From Nostoc sp. CMAA1605 (lineage in GTDB: Bacteria > Cyanobacteriota > Cyanobacteriia > Cyanobacteriales > Nostocaceae): a stretch of 64,000 nt of DNA. The stretch covers positions 1 to 64,000 of the forward strand of contig NZ_PJIZ01000026.1 in NCBI RefSeq assembly GCF_021596505.1, written 5' to 3'. This document shows, one piece after another, positions 42,301-51,009 of this stretch. The position numbers and the translations under genes are program-made. Under the pieces are notes generated by a model. The model had not been told where the DNA came from. It saw only the letters and a program-made list of their open reading frames with translations, and ran no database searches. Numbering within the stretch: position 1 is the first letter of the stretch; the number at the start of each line of letters is the position of its first letter.

Positions 42301-44525
42301 CGATATTCTTCTTTAGTTAAGCAAGGTGGTAATAAAACACTGGATTTTTGTAATAATTGAGCTAATTTTGTGACTTCCAAACAAGAAGCAATAAAATCAG
42401 CCCGTAGGGTAATAATTAACTTAAACTTCTCTGGGATTTTCTCGACTGTTCCCAAGACAATTTCTAGAAATCTTTGCCGATCTTCGCTAGCTGCTAAGGT
42501 GAATAATTCTTCAAATTGGTCTACTACTAAAACTACCATTGGTTCGGGTCGCTGATGCACCCAATGGCTGAATCCTTCCGCACCTTGATATAAAATCCCC
42601 TCTAACTGCATTTGCTGATAAGCTTTTTCTCGCTCAGTTCCGCTATCTACCATCCGGCGCGATAAAGTTTCTAGAGGATGTTTTCCAGGACGAAAGCTTC
42701 TCACCCACCAATCTTGACTTCCCAGTAATTGTTTACCTCGACGCAGTTGCGCCATCACACCCGCCTGTACTAAAGAAGATTTTCCACTCCCAGAAGCCCC
42801 GACTATCCCCAGAAAGGATTTTTTCTCTAACTCAGCTATAAGTTGTTGGGTGAGGGTTTCCCTTCCATAGAAATACTGTGCATCTTCTTCAGTAAAGGCT
42901 TGTAATCCAAAGTAAGGACAAATGCCTAAATCAATGCTAGCTGGTGTCTGATTATTCCTATGACTTGTATGGGTGGGAATAATTTCAATCACTCCCTGAG
43001 TACCAGATAGCCAAATCTGTAAAGGGAGTAAATTTGCTGTCCAAATTTGTTGCAACTGGCTAATCCAGCTAGCAGCTGATAAACTTGGTTGTGCTTGGGC
43101 TGCTTGTAAAGTAGAGTATAAAGCTTGGGCAAATTGTTCGGAGTTTTCTGGTGATGAAGCCGCCGCTATAATACATTGTCCTTGCTCAAAGCCCAGTTGT
43201 AGGTCTTCTACCCAATCTTTGACAGTTCCTTGACTATCAGTCAGCACATCTAAAATAATGATTTGTTGGTTGTAGGGAGAACGTCTGAGTTGTTGTCTTA
43301 ACCAAGAACGACTCAAGCGGGTATCTTCTCCCAGCACTATCATCGGTTCTCCCGCTTCCGTGGTAGCTAAACGTCCCCGCAAATAGAACAGCACCGTGGT
43401 TAAGCTTTGCGGTTGAGTTTGCTTTTCTGATTCTATTGTGTGTAAACAAGTTTGAATTATCGTCTGTAAATCTTGGGTGGTATGAGTGCGCGGCCAATAA
43501 TCTATTTCAAAACCACCCACAGCCTGCAATAGCTTACTTAACCCCAAAATAGTCTGATTGGTAGCTAATCCTTCTATAATTAACGCTTGTCGGCTGTCAG
43601 CAACTTCTAGTAATGCAGGTTTCACCCCTAAAATAATCTCACCTACTCCTTCCACAATGCGTTTAGGCGTTTGTAGGGGGTATTCTGAATAAAGTTTGTT
43701 GTCGCCTCTGGTGCGATTTTGTTGGTTAATTAAGCGTAATTGCTGGTTAGTTTGTTCTATATATTGTTTAGTTTGGTGATAAACATAACGATAAAGCCCG
43801 TCTGCATCAATTAAACCTTGACTATCCGCCGCCTCACCCCGTAAACCCCGCATCAAATAATAGGTAAATACTCCGTGTCCCAATTCTGGGAATTCCCATG
43901 ACTGTTGATTAGTGTCACAGGATAGTAGAGCGTAAAAACCTTTACTTTGCTTGGCTCTATGGCGGAGTAATTCCACTATTTGGGGAGTGGGGTTAGGAAC
44001 AGCAGACTGGCTAGTGTCGCCTCTTGCGCCTCTGAAGGTGAGGCTACCACTATGACAAGCATCCAGCCAAACTAATTGAGTTTGTGCCTGACTATTCCCT
44101 AACAGTTGTAAAAGTTCTTGTAACCTTAAACCTGTGTGGAGTAAATCATCAGTTTGGGTATCTGCTAGACACAAAATCGCCTGTTGGGAGTTTGGTTCCA
44201 GCATTCCGTGACCGGAGAAATAAAATAATATGGTGTCTTGTGGTTGGGCTGTGCTGACGATTTGGTTTAAACTATCACGGACTTTAGATAATAGGGGCTG
44301 TTGGGGGAAAAAATCGTGATGAACCCATTCTTGTTTATGGGGAAAGCCTTGTGTCGCATCAGCTAAAGCCGCCGCCAACCCTTGACAGTCAACAGCCGAG
44401 TAACGCAGCGAGGGAAGTCTCTCATCTTGGTATTGGTTGACTCCCACTAGCAACAACCAGAGCTTCGCTGCTCCTGTTTCTAGGGTGTGAGTAAGATGGC
44501 TGGTAGCAATACCGAATGGAGACAT
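39396..44525 (-). CDS. Caspase-nSTAND-WD40 protein with a second, degenerate caspase-like domain
   Basis: 1709 residues. A C14 caspase-like peptidase (about 20-290) has His106 in FYFSGHG and Cys157 in WLDACHSGS. A second region (about 310-515) repeats the pattern as FYLRGRL and ILDVLTDS, so His and Cys are lost. An nSTAND NTPase follows CPYFGLQAFTEEDAQYFYGR, with Walker A GASGSGKSS (576-584) and Walker B VLVVDQFEELF. A low-complexity GQGGQGRQGGQG linker lies near 885. One hydrophobic helix lies near 1010 (VAIISTLGLTAFGLAVLAY). Fourteen WD40 repeats, enough for two seven-bladed propellers, fill about 1103-1680. WD40 sensing, NTP-driven assembly and caspase activation fit a cell-suicide or defence switch; this is inferred. 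Confidence 0.9.
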   Translation of the reverse strand: MSPFGIATSHLTHTLETGAAKLWLLLVGVNQYQDERLPSLRYSAVDCQGLAAALADATQGFPHKQEWVHHDFFPQQPLLSKVRDSLNQIVSTAQPQDTILFYFSGHGMLEPNSQQAILCLADTQTDDLLHTGLRLQELLQLLGNSQAQTQLVWLDACHSGSLTFRGARGDTSQSAVPNPTPQIVELLRHRAKQSKGFYALLSCDTNQQSWEFPELGHGVFTYYLMRGLRGEAADSQGLIDADGLYRYVYHQTKQYIEQTNQQLRLINQQNRTRGDNKLYSEYPLQTPKRIVEGVGEIILGVKPALLEVADSRQALIIEGLATNQTILGLSKLLQAVGGFEIDYWPRTHTTQDLQTIIQTCLHTIESEKQTQPQSLTTVLFYLRGRLATTEAGEPMIVLGEDTRLSRSWLRQQLRRSPYNQQIIILDVLTDSQGTVKDWVEDLQLGFEQGQCIIAAASSPENSEQFAQALYSTLQAAQAQPSLSAASWISQLQQIWTANLLPLQIWLSGTQGVIEIIPTHTSHRNNQTPASIDLGICPYFGLQAFTEEDAQYFYGRETLTQQLIAELEKKSFLGIVGASGSGKSSLVQAGVMAQLRRGKQLLGSQDWWVRSFRPGKHPLETLSRRMVDSGTEREKAYQQMQLEGILYQGAEGFSHWVHQRPEPMVVLVVDQFEELFTLAASEDRQRFLEIVLGTVEKIPEKFKLIITLRADFIASCLEVTKLAQLLQKSSVLLPPCLTKEEYRRIIIHPAEQVGLTVEPELVEVLLQELNYSPGYLPLLEFVLEQLWEYREGGVITLQAYQQHLGGIKGALEKKAQAVYESLEPEVQECARWIFLALTQLGEGTEDTRRRVGKSELVVSKYPVALVERTLQILTAAKLVVVNVEEGQGGQGRQGGQGEVSTLFSSSPVTIEVAHEIIIRHWSTLRWWLEENRSRLRSLRQIAQAANLWVQNDRQADFLLQGVRLAEAEEIYINYTDELSLDVQNFIAAGLQARRQQQLKEQNRLRQAQRAVAIISTLGLTAFGLAVLAYQQTQKAQLQEIQALNSLAANYLLSHQQLEGLLTSVQAGREVQKINLGFPPTVRGQTATILQQAVYTTQERNRLLHNSWVTSVSFSPDGEVLASASADNTIHLWRSDGKLLNTLTGHSDGVNSVTFSPDGEILASASADGTIKLWNRSGKLLHTLQGHTQAVNSVSFSPDSQTIVSGSADNTVKLWSRDGRLILSLPGHTGAVNAVSFSPEGDTIASASDDGTMKLWSIDGRTLTTIPAHTKEVNSISFSPDGKTIASASADHTVKLWSRDGTLLRTLEGHQEGVWRVIFSPDGQMIATAGADKKIILWSRDGSILGTFLGHTHEVNSLSFSPDNRVLASASDDNTVRLWNLNRTIPKTFYGHKGSVSHVSFINNGDTVISLSADSTMKFWNLDGQITKTLISPIPDVTSVSFSGDRNLVALASNSQGIQIRNQDGTLLRTLQSPNHWVTTMSFSPDNQILASGSADKTIKLWSVDGRLLRTLSGHNGWVTDIKFTPDGKNIISASADKTIKIWNLDGQLLQTLKGHSASIWSVAISADGKVIASGSQDATVKLWSIEGQLLYTLQGHTDLVLNVNFSPDGKTLASASDDGTIKLWNVTNGTLLTTLQGHQGSVRSVNFSPNGKLLVSGGQDTTVKLWNLEGIELQTLDVDQLLNRACDRLNDYLTTNPSVTPENYQLCFGE

Positions 44526-44531
44526 TGTTTT

Positions 44532-44630
44532 AATTAGTTATTAGTCAATAGTCAATAGTCAATAGTTATTAGTTTTCTCTCCCCTGTCTTCCTTGTCTCC
44601 CCAGTCCCCAATACCCAGTCTCCAATCCCT
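44532..44630. repeat. tagtcaa heptamers and C-rich units
   Basis: tcaatag/ttagtca units (about 44532-44566) followed by ccccagt/ccccaat-type units to about 44628, upstream of the caspase gene. 44640-44890 shows no gene. Confidence 0.8.
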
Positions 44631-44895
44631 TGGATATGACTAGTTGCGTGTTGGTTAACTGTAATCAACAGGTAGGTTTCGTTATTTTATTACAGCTTCA
44701 TATCTCAAGACTGCTGGAATCTTTAATAATTTTATACATTTTCTATCTTTGGTGATATCTACAAAAAGATTGTTGAATTTTTATAGCGAGAAAATTTGTC
44801 AAAGTGGCGACAAAGATTAAATGGGTTTTGATAGAGTGTTGGCAGTTAAGCGATCGCTTGTTTCAATCTAGCGCAGCATATCCTGGTTGCTCTCC

Positions 44896-44930
44896 AAAAA
44901 AAGCAGCCAGACTAGATTAAGTCTGCTGCT
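44896..44930 (-). terminator. Terminator, minus strand
   Basis: Read on the minus strand: agcagcagact stem with a single bulge, followed by seven T residues. It lies downstream of the minus-strand SMR gene and probably ends its transcript. Confidence 0.7.
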
Positions 44931-45015
44931 ATGGTTTGAGGCGTTGCTTGCTACTTAAAAGTGCTGAATATGCACTTTAAATCGATAAACTCTTGTTGAT
45001 TTCCTCTGTTCATTA

Positions 45016-45047
45016 CCTCGTTCAATTTGGGATGAATGAGGTTTTTT
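45016..45047 (+). terminator. Terminator-like hairpin, plus strand
   Basis: Stem cctcgttca/tgaatgagg (one G-T pair) followed by six T residues on the plus strand. No plus-strand gene precedes it, so it may end an unrecognised short transcript from 44640-45015. Confidence 0.45.
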
Positions 45048-45063
45048 ATTGTAAAAATTAGTA

Positions 45064-45384
45064 TTATTTGCTGGCATTAATCCCAATGACACCAATCACA
45101 ATTAAAGCGATAGAAATAAATTTGGTGAGTGACATAGATTCACGAAACCAAATAATACCAATGCCAGCGATTAACATTGTTCCTAAACCCGACCAAATTG
45201 AGTAAGCTACACCCACATCAAGTTTCTCTAGGGAAAGAGTAGAGAAAGTAAAACCACAACCATAAAATACAAATATCAATATTGAAGGAATTAAGTTTCT
45301 AAAGCCATCAGATAGTTTCATGCAGGTTGTGCCTAAAACTTCAAACAATATTGCTGCCATTAAGTAAATCCAATTAATTAACAT
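45064..45384 (-). CDS. Small multidrug resistance (SMR/EmrE) family transporter
   Basis: 106 residues with four membrane helices. The essential membrane-embedded acidic residue is Glu15 in AAILFEVLGTTCMKLSDGF, and the third-helix motif VAYSIWSGLGTM is conserved. SMR proteins are dimeric proton-coupled exporters of quaternary cations; the closest subgroup here is QacE/EmrE-like. No paired SMR gene is adjacent, so it probably works as a homodimer. Confidence 0.92.
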   Translation of the reverse strand: MLINWIYLMAAILFEVLGTTCMKLSDGFRNLIPSILIFVFYGCGFTFSTLSLEKLDVGVAYSIWSGLGTMLIAGIGIIWFRESMSLTKFISIALIVIGVIGINASK

Positions 45385-45646
45385 ATGTGTTGTGAATCTT
45401 TGACAAGAATATCGTTGTTATCGTCAATCTCTACTGTATGAAAGTTTTAGTAAGTAGTTCTGCTATTTAGATGACAGAGAATTAATTAAACATGAATTAA
45501 TGATATCTCAGTAAATCCCTATTTTCTCTGACTTAAAAAAGGAGTTTAGTGGTGTAAGGGTATAGGGGTGTAAGGGAAAGACTTTTTTATGTTTTCTTGT
45601 GTAAGCAGTTTATGACTGCTACTTAATAACTGTTATTTCTGTTAAC

Positions 45647-45680
45647 AAGTCGTATCTCTATATATAGAGAGATACGACTT
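45647..45680. promoter_or_regulatory. Long hairpin upstream of hspA
   Basis: aagtcgtatctct and agagatacgactt arms joined by an atatatag core form a near-perfect 34-base palindrome, about 195 bp before the small heat-shock gene. It could be a regulatory structure or a terminator for an unseen transcript. Nothing else is visible in 45385-45875 apart from short ggtgtaag units at 45551-45580. Confidence 0.4.
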
Positions 45681-45875
45681 GGTTTTATAACTTTGTAGGG
45701 TTTACCGAACAAGATAAAACTGGTTTACCGTAACGTTTAGATGAGTTCGGTAATCATCATGATACAGGTGATAAAAACCGAATTTACACCTACAGTATTC
45801 CTGAATAAGATAAGAACAAATCAAACAATAAACATTCCGTTAAACACCAACTTAATTCTCATAGGAGTGAAACAT

Positions 45876-46325
45876 ATGGCACTTATTCACTGGAATCCTT
45901 TACAAGAATTGAACACCATCCAACGTCAACTCAATCACATTTTTGACGAAGATATGTTAAGCACAACAATTTTAGATCGGACTGCAACTAAAGTTCCTGC
46001 TGCGGAACTACAAGAAACAGATGATGCAGTCTACTTAAAACTAGAAATTCCTGGTGTGGAAGCTAAAGATATTGATTTGCAAGTCACCGACAAATCTGTA
46101 TATATTAGCGGTGAACGGAAATCTCAAACCAAGACTGAAGAGAAAGGTAAAATTAAGAGTGAATTCCACTATGGTAAATTCCAACGTGTAATTCCTCTAC
46201 CTGCACGCATTCAAAATACTAATGTCAAAGCCGATTACAAAGATGGTATTTTGCATTTGACTTTACCGAAAGCGGAAGAAGAAAAGAATAAGGTTGTTAA
46301 AATCAATCTAGATTCTGTTGGTTAA
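45876..46325 (+). CDS. hspA: Small heat-shock protein, Hsp20 family
   Basis: 149 residues from the ATG at 45876, preceded by taggagtg. An ORF starting 45 codons earlier is not needed. The alpha-crystallin domain covers about 45-140: VYLKLEIPGVEAKDIDLQV, the GERK turn, and the closing DGILHLTLPKAEE. Hsp20 proteins form oligomers that hold unfolding proteins and, in cyanobacteria, also stabilise thylakoid membranes. The expected C-terminal IXI-like motif is weak (VKINL). A terminator follows 30 bp after the stop. Confidence 0.94.
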   Translation: MALIHWNPLQELNTIQRQLNHIFDEDMLSTTILDRTATKVPAAELQETDDAVYLKLEIPGVEAKDIDLQVTDKSVYISGERKSQTKTEEKGKIKSEFHYGKFQRVIPLPARIQNTNVKADYKDGILHLTLPKAEEEKNKVVKINLDSVG

Positions 46326-46354
46326 TCAGATTTTATAGGTGAAGATATTTAGTC

Positions 46355-46393
46355 AAAGATCCCCGACAAATTCAAAAAGTCGGGGGTCTTTTT
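46355..46393 (+). terminator. hspA terminator
   Basis: aaagatccccgac / gtcgggggtcttttt stem with an 11-base loop and a T run. Confidence 0.85.
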
Positions 46394-46540
46394 GTACTTA
46401 AATGATTTAATATAGGTGTGCATAATTAAATTAGGATTTGCTGATAAATAGACATAAAAGTTATTTTTGCCTATGAAGAGCATAATTTTGTAAGTAGAAC
46501 ATGGTAAATAATTAAAAGTTTGTAGTGTACCCCTACTCTT

Positions 46541-46612
46541 AAGCAAGCTACGCGCAAGCGTCTGTCTACGACACGCTCCGCGAACAGAAAAGGACTAAAG
46601 TCCTTACTACGA
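46541..46612. repeat. Dispersed Nostoc-type repeat
   Basis: Contains ctacgcgcaagcgtctgtct, acacgctccgcgaac and an aggact-aa-agtcct palindrome. The composition is unlike the AT-rich surroundings and typical of interspersed repeats in Nostoc genomes. No gene in 46394-46795. Confidence 0.5.
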
Positions 46613-46795
46613 ACTGAATCCTAGTATTGTTACATTGCTTAACATAGTTTGGTTTTTTCCAGTGGTTCTACTCATAGCAGGAACAGAGAACAGGATCTAA
46701 ATCTTCTTGGGGTATGAATTCTGTTCTTAAAAGTTGTATCTCACTCACTATCTGCTGTAATTAAGTGTTGTCAAGGTGTAAATAGAGGATTAAGT

Positions 46796-47476
46796 GTGCT
46801 ACCGAATATCCGCGCTGCTATTTTTGACATGGATGGGTTACTGTTTGACACAGAAAGCATTGCTCGCTGGGCTTGGAAGCAAGCTTTAGCTAGTCATGGC
46901 TATCTGATGAGTGATGATTTTTACTTTGAGTTTGTGGGGCGGGATTTATCTTGGCGGGAAAAATTTCTCAAACAACGATATGGGGGTAGTTTTCCCTTTG
47001 AGTCAGTGACAGCACAGCGAATTGAAATTGGCGATCGCCGAGAACTTCAAGAAGGTTTACCATTAAAAGCAGGTGTATTAGATTTACTGCGTTGGTTAAA
47101 TAATTTTGGTATAGTTATTGCCTTAGCTACAGGGACATCCCGTCATCGCACTATCCGCCGTCTTACCAATGCAGGTATTTTGCAATACTTTACTACTATT
47201 GTGACCAGTGAAGATGTTGCTCAAGGGAAACCTGCGCCAGATATCTATTTAGAAACTAGTCGCAGAATTAATATTGCACCTGTGGAGTGCTTAGTATTTG
47301 AGGACTCATGTGTAGGTATAGAAGCTGCTTTCAGCGCAGGAATGTACCCAATTATGATTCCCGATATAGAAAAACCATCACCAGAAATTAAATGTTTAGC
47401 CTACCAAGTTTTAGACTCATTAGAGCAAGTCTGTGAGTTCTTAGAACAGGGGTTAGGGACTGGGAACAGAGGATGA
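46796..47476 (+). CDS. HAD-superfamily hydrolase, beta-phosphoglucomutase-like
   Basis: 226 residues of the HAD subfamily with a four-helix cap. Motif I is FDMDGLLFDTES (nucleophile Asp and acid/base Asp), motif II is ALATGTSR, the Lys is in GKPAPDIY, and motif IV is VFEDSCVGIEAA. Members are sugar-phosphate phosphatases, phosphoglycolate phosphatases or beta-phosphoglucomutases; the substrate cannot be told from sequence. The start is a GTG at 46796 with agagga upstream. The C-terminal tail EQGLGTGNRG is encoded by a tandem-repeat-like G-rich stretch. Confidence 0.85.
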   Translation: MLPNIRAAIFDMDGLLFDTESIARWAWKQALASHGYLMSDDFYFEFVGRDLSWREKFLKQRYGGSFPFESVTAQRIEIGDRRELQEGLPLKAGVLDLLRWLNNFGIVIALATGTSRHRTIRRLTNAGILQYFTTIVTSEDVAQGKPAPDIYLETSRRINIAPVECLVFEDSCVGIEAAFSAGMYPIMIPDIEKPSPEIKCLAYQVLDSLEQVCEFLEQGLGTGNRG

Positions 47477-47483
47477 GGGATAA

Positions 47484-47512
47484 GGAACTTCCAACTTAAA
47501 AAATATACTATC
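47484..47512 (+). repeat. Dispersed ~29-bp motif, copy 1
   Basis: ggaacttccaacttaaaaaa followed by tatactatc. Nearly the same sequence occurs at 53090-53119 (inverted) and 61133-61161. It is followed by G-rich tandem units (47520-47550). Confidence 0.6.
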
Positions 47513-47710
47513 ACTGTGTAGGCGGAGGGGCAGGGGGCAGGGAGCAGGGGGAAAAATAACAATGTCTTCTCTCGGAACTTGGATAATTTATTTTCTGGAA
47601 GTCCCTAAATTGATTAATCAATAAAGGCGATCGCTGCTCTACATGATTCATTCTAAAATGTTTAGAGCAAAGATACTCCATGTAGCAGCAAGCGATCGCA
47701 TTTTCTCAAC

Positions 47711-49477
47711 CTACATTCTCTCTAATACTTGAATCCCCAACAAAGATAAACCAAGTTTCAAAGTTCTGGCTGTCAAATCACACAACACTAAGCGGGATGT
47801 CCGCAGTGGTTCTTCTGCATTTAATACAGGTACTCCTTGATTGCGGTCATAAAACACATTAAACTTTTTACTTAGCTCATAAAGATACTCACATAAACGA
47901 TTAGGGAGTAAATCTTCTTCCACAGTGCTAATCACTTCACCTAATTGCAACAAGAATTTCGCTAGAGCAAATTCTGTTTCATGTTGTAATATTACCTTGG
48001 CATTGCTTCCTAACTCTGCAAAGTTAATTTCACCTTTGCGGCTAATACCTTGAATCCGAGCATAAGCATACAACATATAAGGGGCGGTATTGCCTTTGAG
48101 ATCCAGCATTTTATCAAAGCTGAAAACATAGTTGCTAGTACGGTTTTGGCTTAAATCAGCATATTTCACTGCACTAATACCAACTACCCCAGCTACTGTG
48201 TCAATAAATTCGGCTGTTTCTTCCCGCTCTTCTGCTTTTAATCTTACTTCTAAATCAGTACGCGCGCGAGTCACAGCTTCATCTAATAAATCCCGCAATC
48301 TTACAGTATCACCAGAACGGGTTTTAAATTTCTTGCCGTCTTCACCTAATACTAAACCAAAGGGAACATGAACTAATTCCACATCATCGGGAATCCATCC
48401 AGCTTTGCGTGCTACTTGGAAAAACTGAGCAAAGTGATTGGCTTGTCCAGCATCAGTAACGTAAATAATTCGTTTAGCTTCGTCTTTTTCTATGCGGTAA
48501 CGTAGTGCAGCTAAATCTGTTGTGGCGTAGTTATAACCACCGTCTGATTTCTTTACAATTAATGGTAAAGGTTCACCTTCTCTGTTGGTAAATCCATCCA
48601 AAAAGACGCATTTCGCGCCTTGATTTTCCACTAATAAACCAGACTTTTCTAACTCTACTAGAACTCCTGGAAGTAAAGGGTTATAAAAAGATTCCCCTCG
48701 TTCAGTTAATTTGATATTCAATAAATCATAAATTACTTGAAATTCTTGGCGTGATTGTTCACACAATAATTTCCAAGCATGAAGCGTATCTTCTGCGCCT
48801 GCTTGCAATCTCACTACTTCTTGGCGTGCAGTTTCTTGAAAGGCTTCATCTGCATCAAACCGTTGTTTAGCTTGGCGGTAAAAACTCACTAAATCACCAA
48901 TATCTAAAGCATTTGCAGTAGTTAATGCTTCAGGATAAACTTCCCGCAGGTAAGCAATTAACATCCCAAATTGCGTACCCCAATCACCCACATGATTTAA
49001 CCGCAATACATCATGTCCACGAAATTCCAAAATACGCGCAATACAATCACCAATGATCGTAGAACGTAAGTGTCCGACGTGCATTTCTTTCGCAATATTC
49101 GGACTGGAAAAATCAACAATTTCCCGTTGTGGGTGTTTAGCGGTGGGAACACCAAGCCTAGAATCTGCGTGAATAGAGTTAAGTTGTGCTTCTAAGTATG
49201 CTGTTTTCAGTTTGAGATTAATAAAACCAGGCCCGGCGATTTCTGGGGTTTCGCAAATTTCCGAGACATCCAATTTTGCCACAATAGCAGAGGCGATCGC
49301 CCTTGGTTGCTGTCCTAATTTTTTACTCAGCGATAAAGCCACGTTAGCTTGATAATCACCAAACTTAGGATTACTAGCAGGAACTAAAATCGGATCTACT
49401 CCGGCGTACTCATCGCCAAAAGCAGCCATCAAAGCCTGTTCTAGTTTTGCCTTTAGTTGTTCTTGTGTAGCGTTCAT
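47711..49477 (-). CDS. argS: Arginyl-tRNA synthetase
   Basis: Class I aminoacyl-tRNA synthetase for arginine. 588 residues, full length. The HIGH motif is HVGHLRS (near residue 135). The KMSKS equivalent is the [12 protein letters not shown] stretch. The N-terminal Add-1 domain and the C-terminal DALR anticodon domain ([10 protein letters not shown] ... [16 protein letters not shown]) are both present. Confidence 0.97.
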   Translation of the reverse strand: MNATQEQLKAKLEQALMAAFGDEYAGVDPILVPASNPKFGDYQANVALSLSKKLGQQPRAIASAIVAKLDVSEICETPEIAGPGFINLKLKTAYLEAQLNSIHADSRLGVPTAKHPQREIVDFSSPNIAKEMHVGHLRSTIIGDCIARILEFRGHDVLRLNHVGDWGTQFGMLIAYLREVYPEALTTANALDIGDLVSFYRQAKQRFDADEAFQETARQEVVRLQAGAEDTLHAWKLLCEQSRQEFQVIYDLLNIKLTERGESFYNPLLPGVLVELEKSGLLVENQGAKCVFLDGFTNREGEPLPLIVKKSDGGYNYATTDLAALRYRIEKDEAKRIIYVTDAGQANHFAQFFQVARKAGWIPDDVELVHVPFGLVLGEDGKKFKTRSGDTVRLRDLLDEAVTRARTDLEVRLKAEEREETAEFIDTVAGVVGISAVKYADLSQNRTSNYVFSFDKMLDLKGNTAPYMLYAYARIQGISRKGEINFAELGSNAKVILQHETEFALAKFLLQLGEVISTVEEDLLPNRLCEYLYELSKKFNVFYDRNQGVPVLNAEEPLRTSRLVLCDLTARTLKLGLSLLGIQVLERM

Positions 49478-49694
49478 ATAATGAATTGTATTTGTTTACG
49501 GGGCTAGGGGCTGCCTACTGGACTGTCTTCCAAGGCTTGATTATTTTAACTCTAAAATCCCGCAATGGTTTCAGCGTCGTGGTTTTGATTGAGTAAAAAT
49601 GGATAAAGTGAAGCTTACAATCTTCATCTTTACCTTTGCTATTTTAACTGCAAATACTTACCCAAATATGGGAATTGAATTGCACACTAGTCAA

Positions 49695-50594
49695 TCAATC
49701 ACAAGTAAGAAATTTTTCTACACGCTGCAATACATTATCCAATAAATTAGGATCATTATTATCAAACCATTCAATTTGGGGATAAGCTCTAAACCAAGTC
49801 CGTTGGCGTTTAGCAAATTGCCTTGTATGTAAAATAGTTAATTCTTTAGCTATATCTAAAGAAATTTCTCCATTTAAATATTGTTTAACTTCTTGATAGC
49901 CTAAAGTATTTAATAAAGGTAAATTAGCACCATATTTTTGACATAAATATTCAACTTCTCCCACTAAACCATCTTGTATCATTTGTGCAGTACGTTTAGC
50001 AATACGTTGTGCTAAGTTTTCCACATCACAATCTAGTCCAATTTGCAAAATGGGATAATTCGGCGGATTTTCTCCTTGCTGTTCAGAAATGGGAATTCCC
50101 GTCACATAAAATACTTCTAAAGCTCGCAAAGTCCGCACAGGATCATGGGGATGAATTTTTTTAGCTGCTGTGGGATCAACTTGCTGCAACATACCGTAGA
50201 GTGTATTTTGTCCCAAGGATTCGAGCTGCGATCGCAATTCATAATTCGGTGCCACTTTAGGAATCTTCATCCCCTGTACAATAGAGCGAATATATAAGCC
50301 AGTACCCCCCACCAACAATAGTGGAGAAACACCAAGAGAATTAATTAAATTTTGCGCCTGTTCTTGATAGTCTGCTACCGTCATTGTTTCCTGGGGATCG
50401 CAGATATCTATTAAATAATGAGGAACTAATTCTTGTTCCGTCAAAGTCGGTTTCGCAGTCCCAATATTAAACTCACGATAAACCTGACGCGAATCAGCAC
50501 TGAGAATCACAGAACCCAACCGCATCGCCAAATTCAAAGCCAACCCAGATTTCCCCGTCGCCGTAGCACCACAAATTACGATTAGTTTAGTCAT
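49695..50594 (-). CDS. miaA: tRNA dimethylallyltransferase
   Basis: Transfers a dimethylallyl group to A37 of tRNAs reading UNN codons. 299 residues. The P-loop is CGATATGKSGLA, the substrate region ILSADSRQVYREFNIGTAKP follows, then GGTGLYIRSIVQG and the RTWFR segment near the C-terminus (RQRTWFRAYP). It is divergent from gyrB. Heptamer repeats begin within the start-codon region. Confidence 0.96.
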   Translation of the reverse strand: MTKLIVICGATATGKSGLALNLAMRLGSVILSADSRQVYREFNIGTAKPTLTEQELVPHYLIDICDPQETMTVADYQEQAQNLINSLGVSPLLLVGGTGLYIRSIVQGMKIPKVAPNYELRSQLESLGQNTLYGMLQQVDPTAAKKIHPHDPVRTLRALEVFYVTGIPISEQQGENPPNYPILQIGLDCDVENLAQRIAKRTAQMIQDGLVGEVEYLCQKYGANLPLLNTLGYQEVKQYLNGEISLDIAKELTILHTRQFAKRQRTWFRAYPQIEWFDNNDPNLLDNVLQRVEKFLTCD

Positions 50595-50735
50595 TAGTCA
50601 TTAGTCATTAGTCATTAGTCATTAGTCATTAGTCATTAGTCATTACTCATTACTCATTACTCATCACTCATTACTCATTACTTCTAGCTTGTCACCTATA
50701 CCCAGTCCCCAATCCCCAATCCCCAGTCCCCGCAC
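50595..50735. repeat. ttagtca / actcatt heptamers and C-rich units
   Basis: About seven ttagtca units, then actcatt units to about 50682, then ccccaat/ccccagt units. 50736-51009 is the gyrB leader, with caggag before the start. Confidence 0.9.
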
Positions 50736-51009
50736 TATGCTAAAATTTTGAAGCCTTTGCCACTCCCCATACCAGACGCTACAAGCTTTTTGTCTTTTCT
50801 ACTCAAAACCCCCTAGTGTATGTTATAAATCTGTGAAATTTGAAATATTCAAGGAATAAATTCAAAAAACTTATGGGGATACATCCCCTATATAAACTTC
50901 TCACAAAATTGCCCTACAGTCGCCATCAAGCCTTTTGTGTTAAAATTTTGGTGTGTTTTGACTTTATAGCCCTTGGGCGATTTCAACCCCACACATCAGG
51001 AGAATTTTC

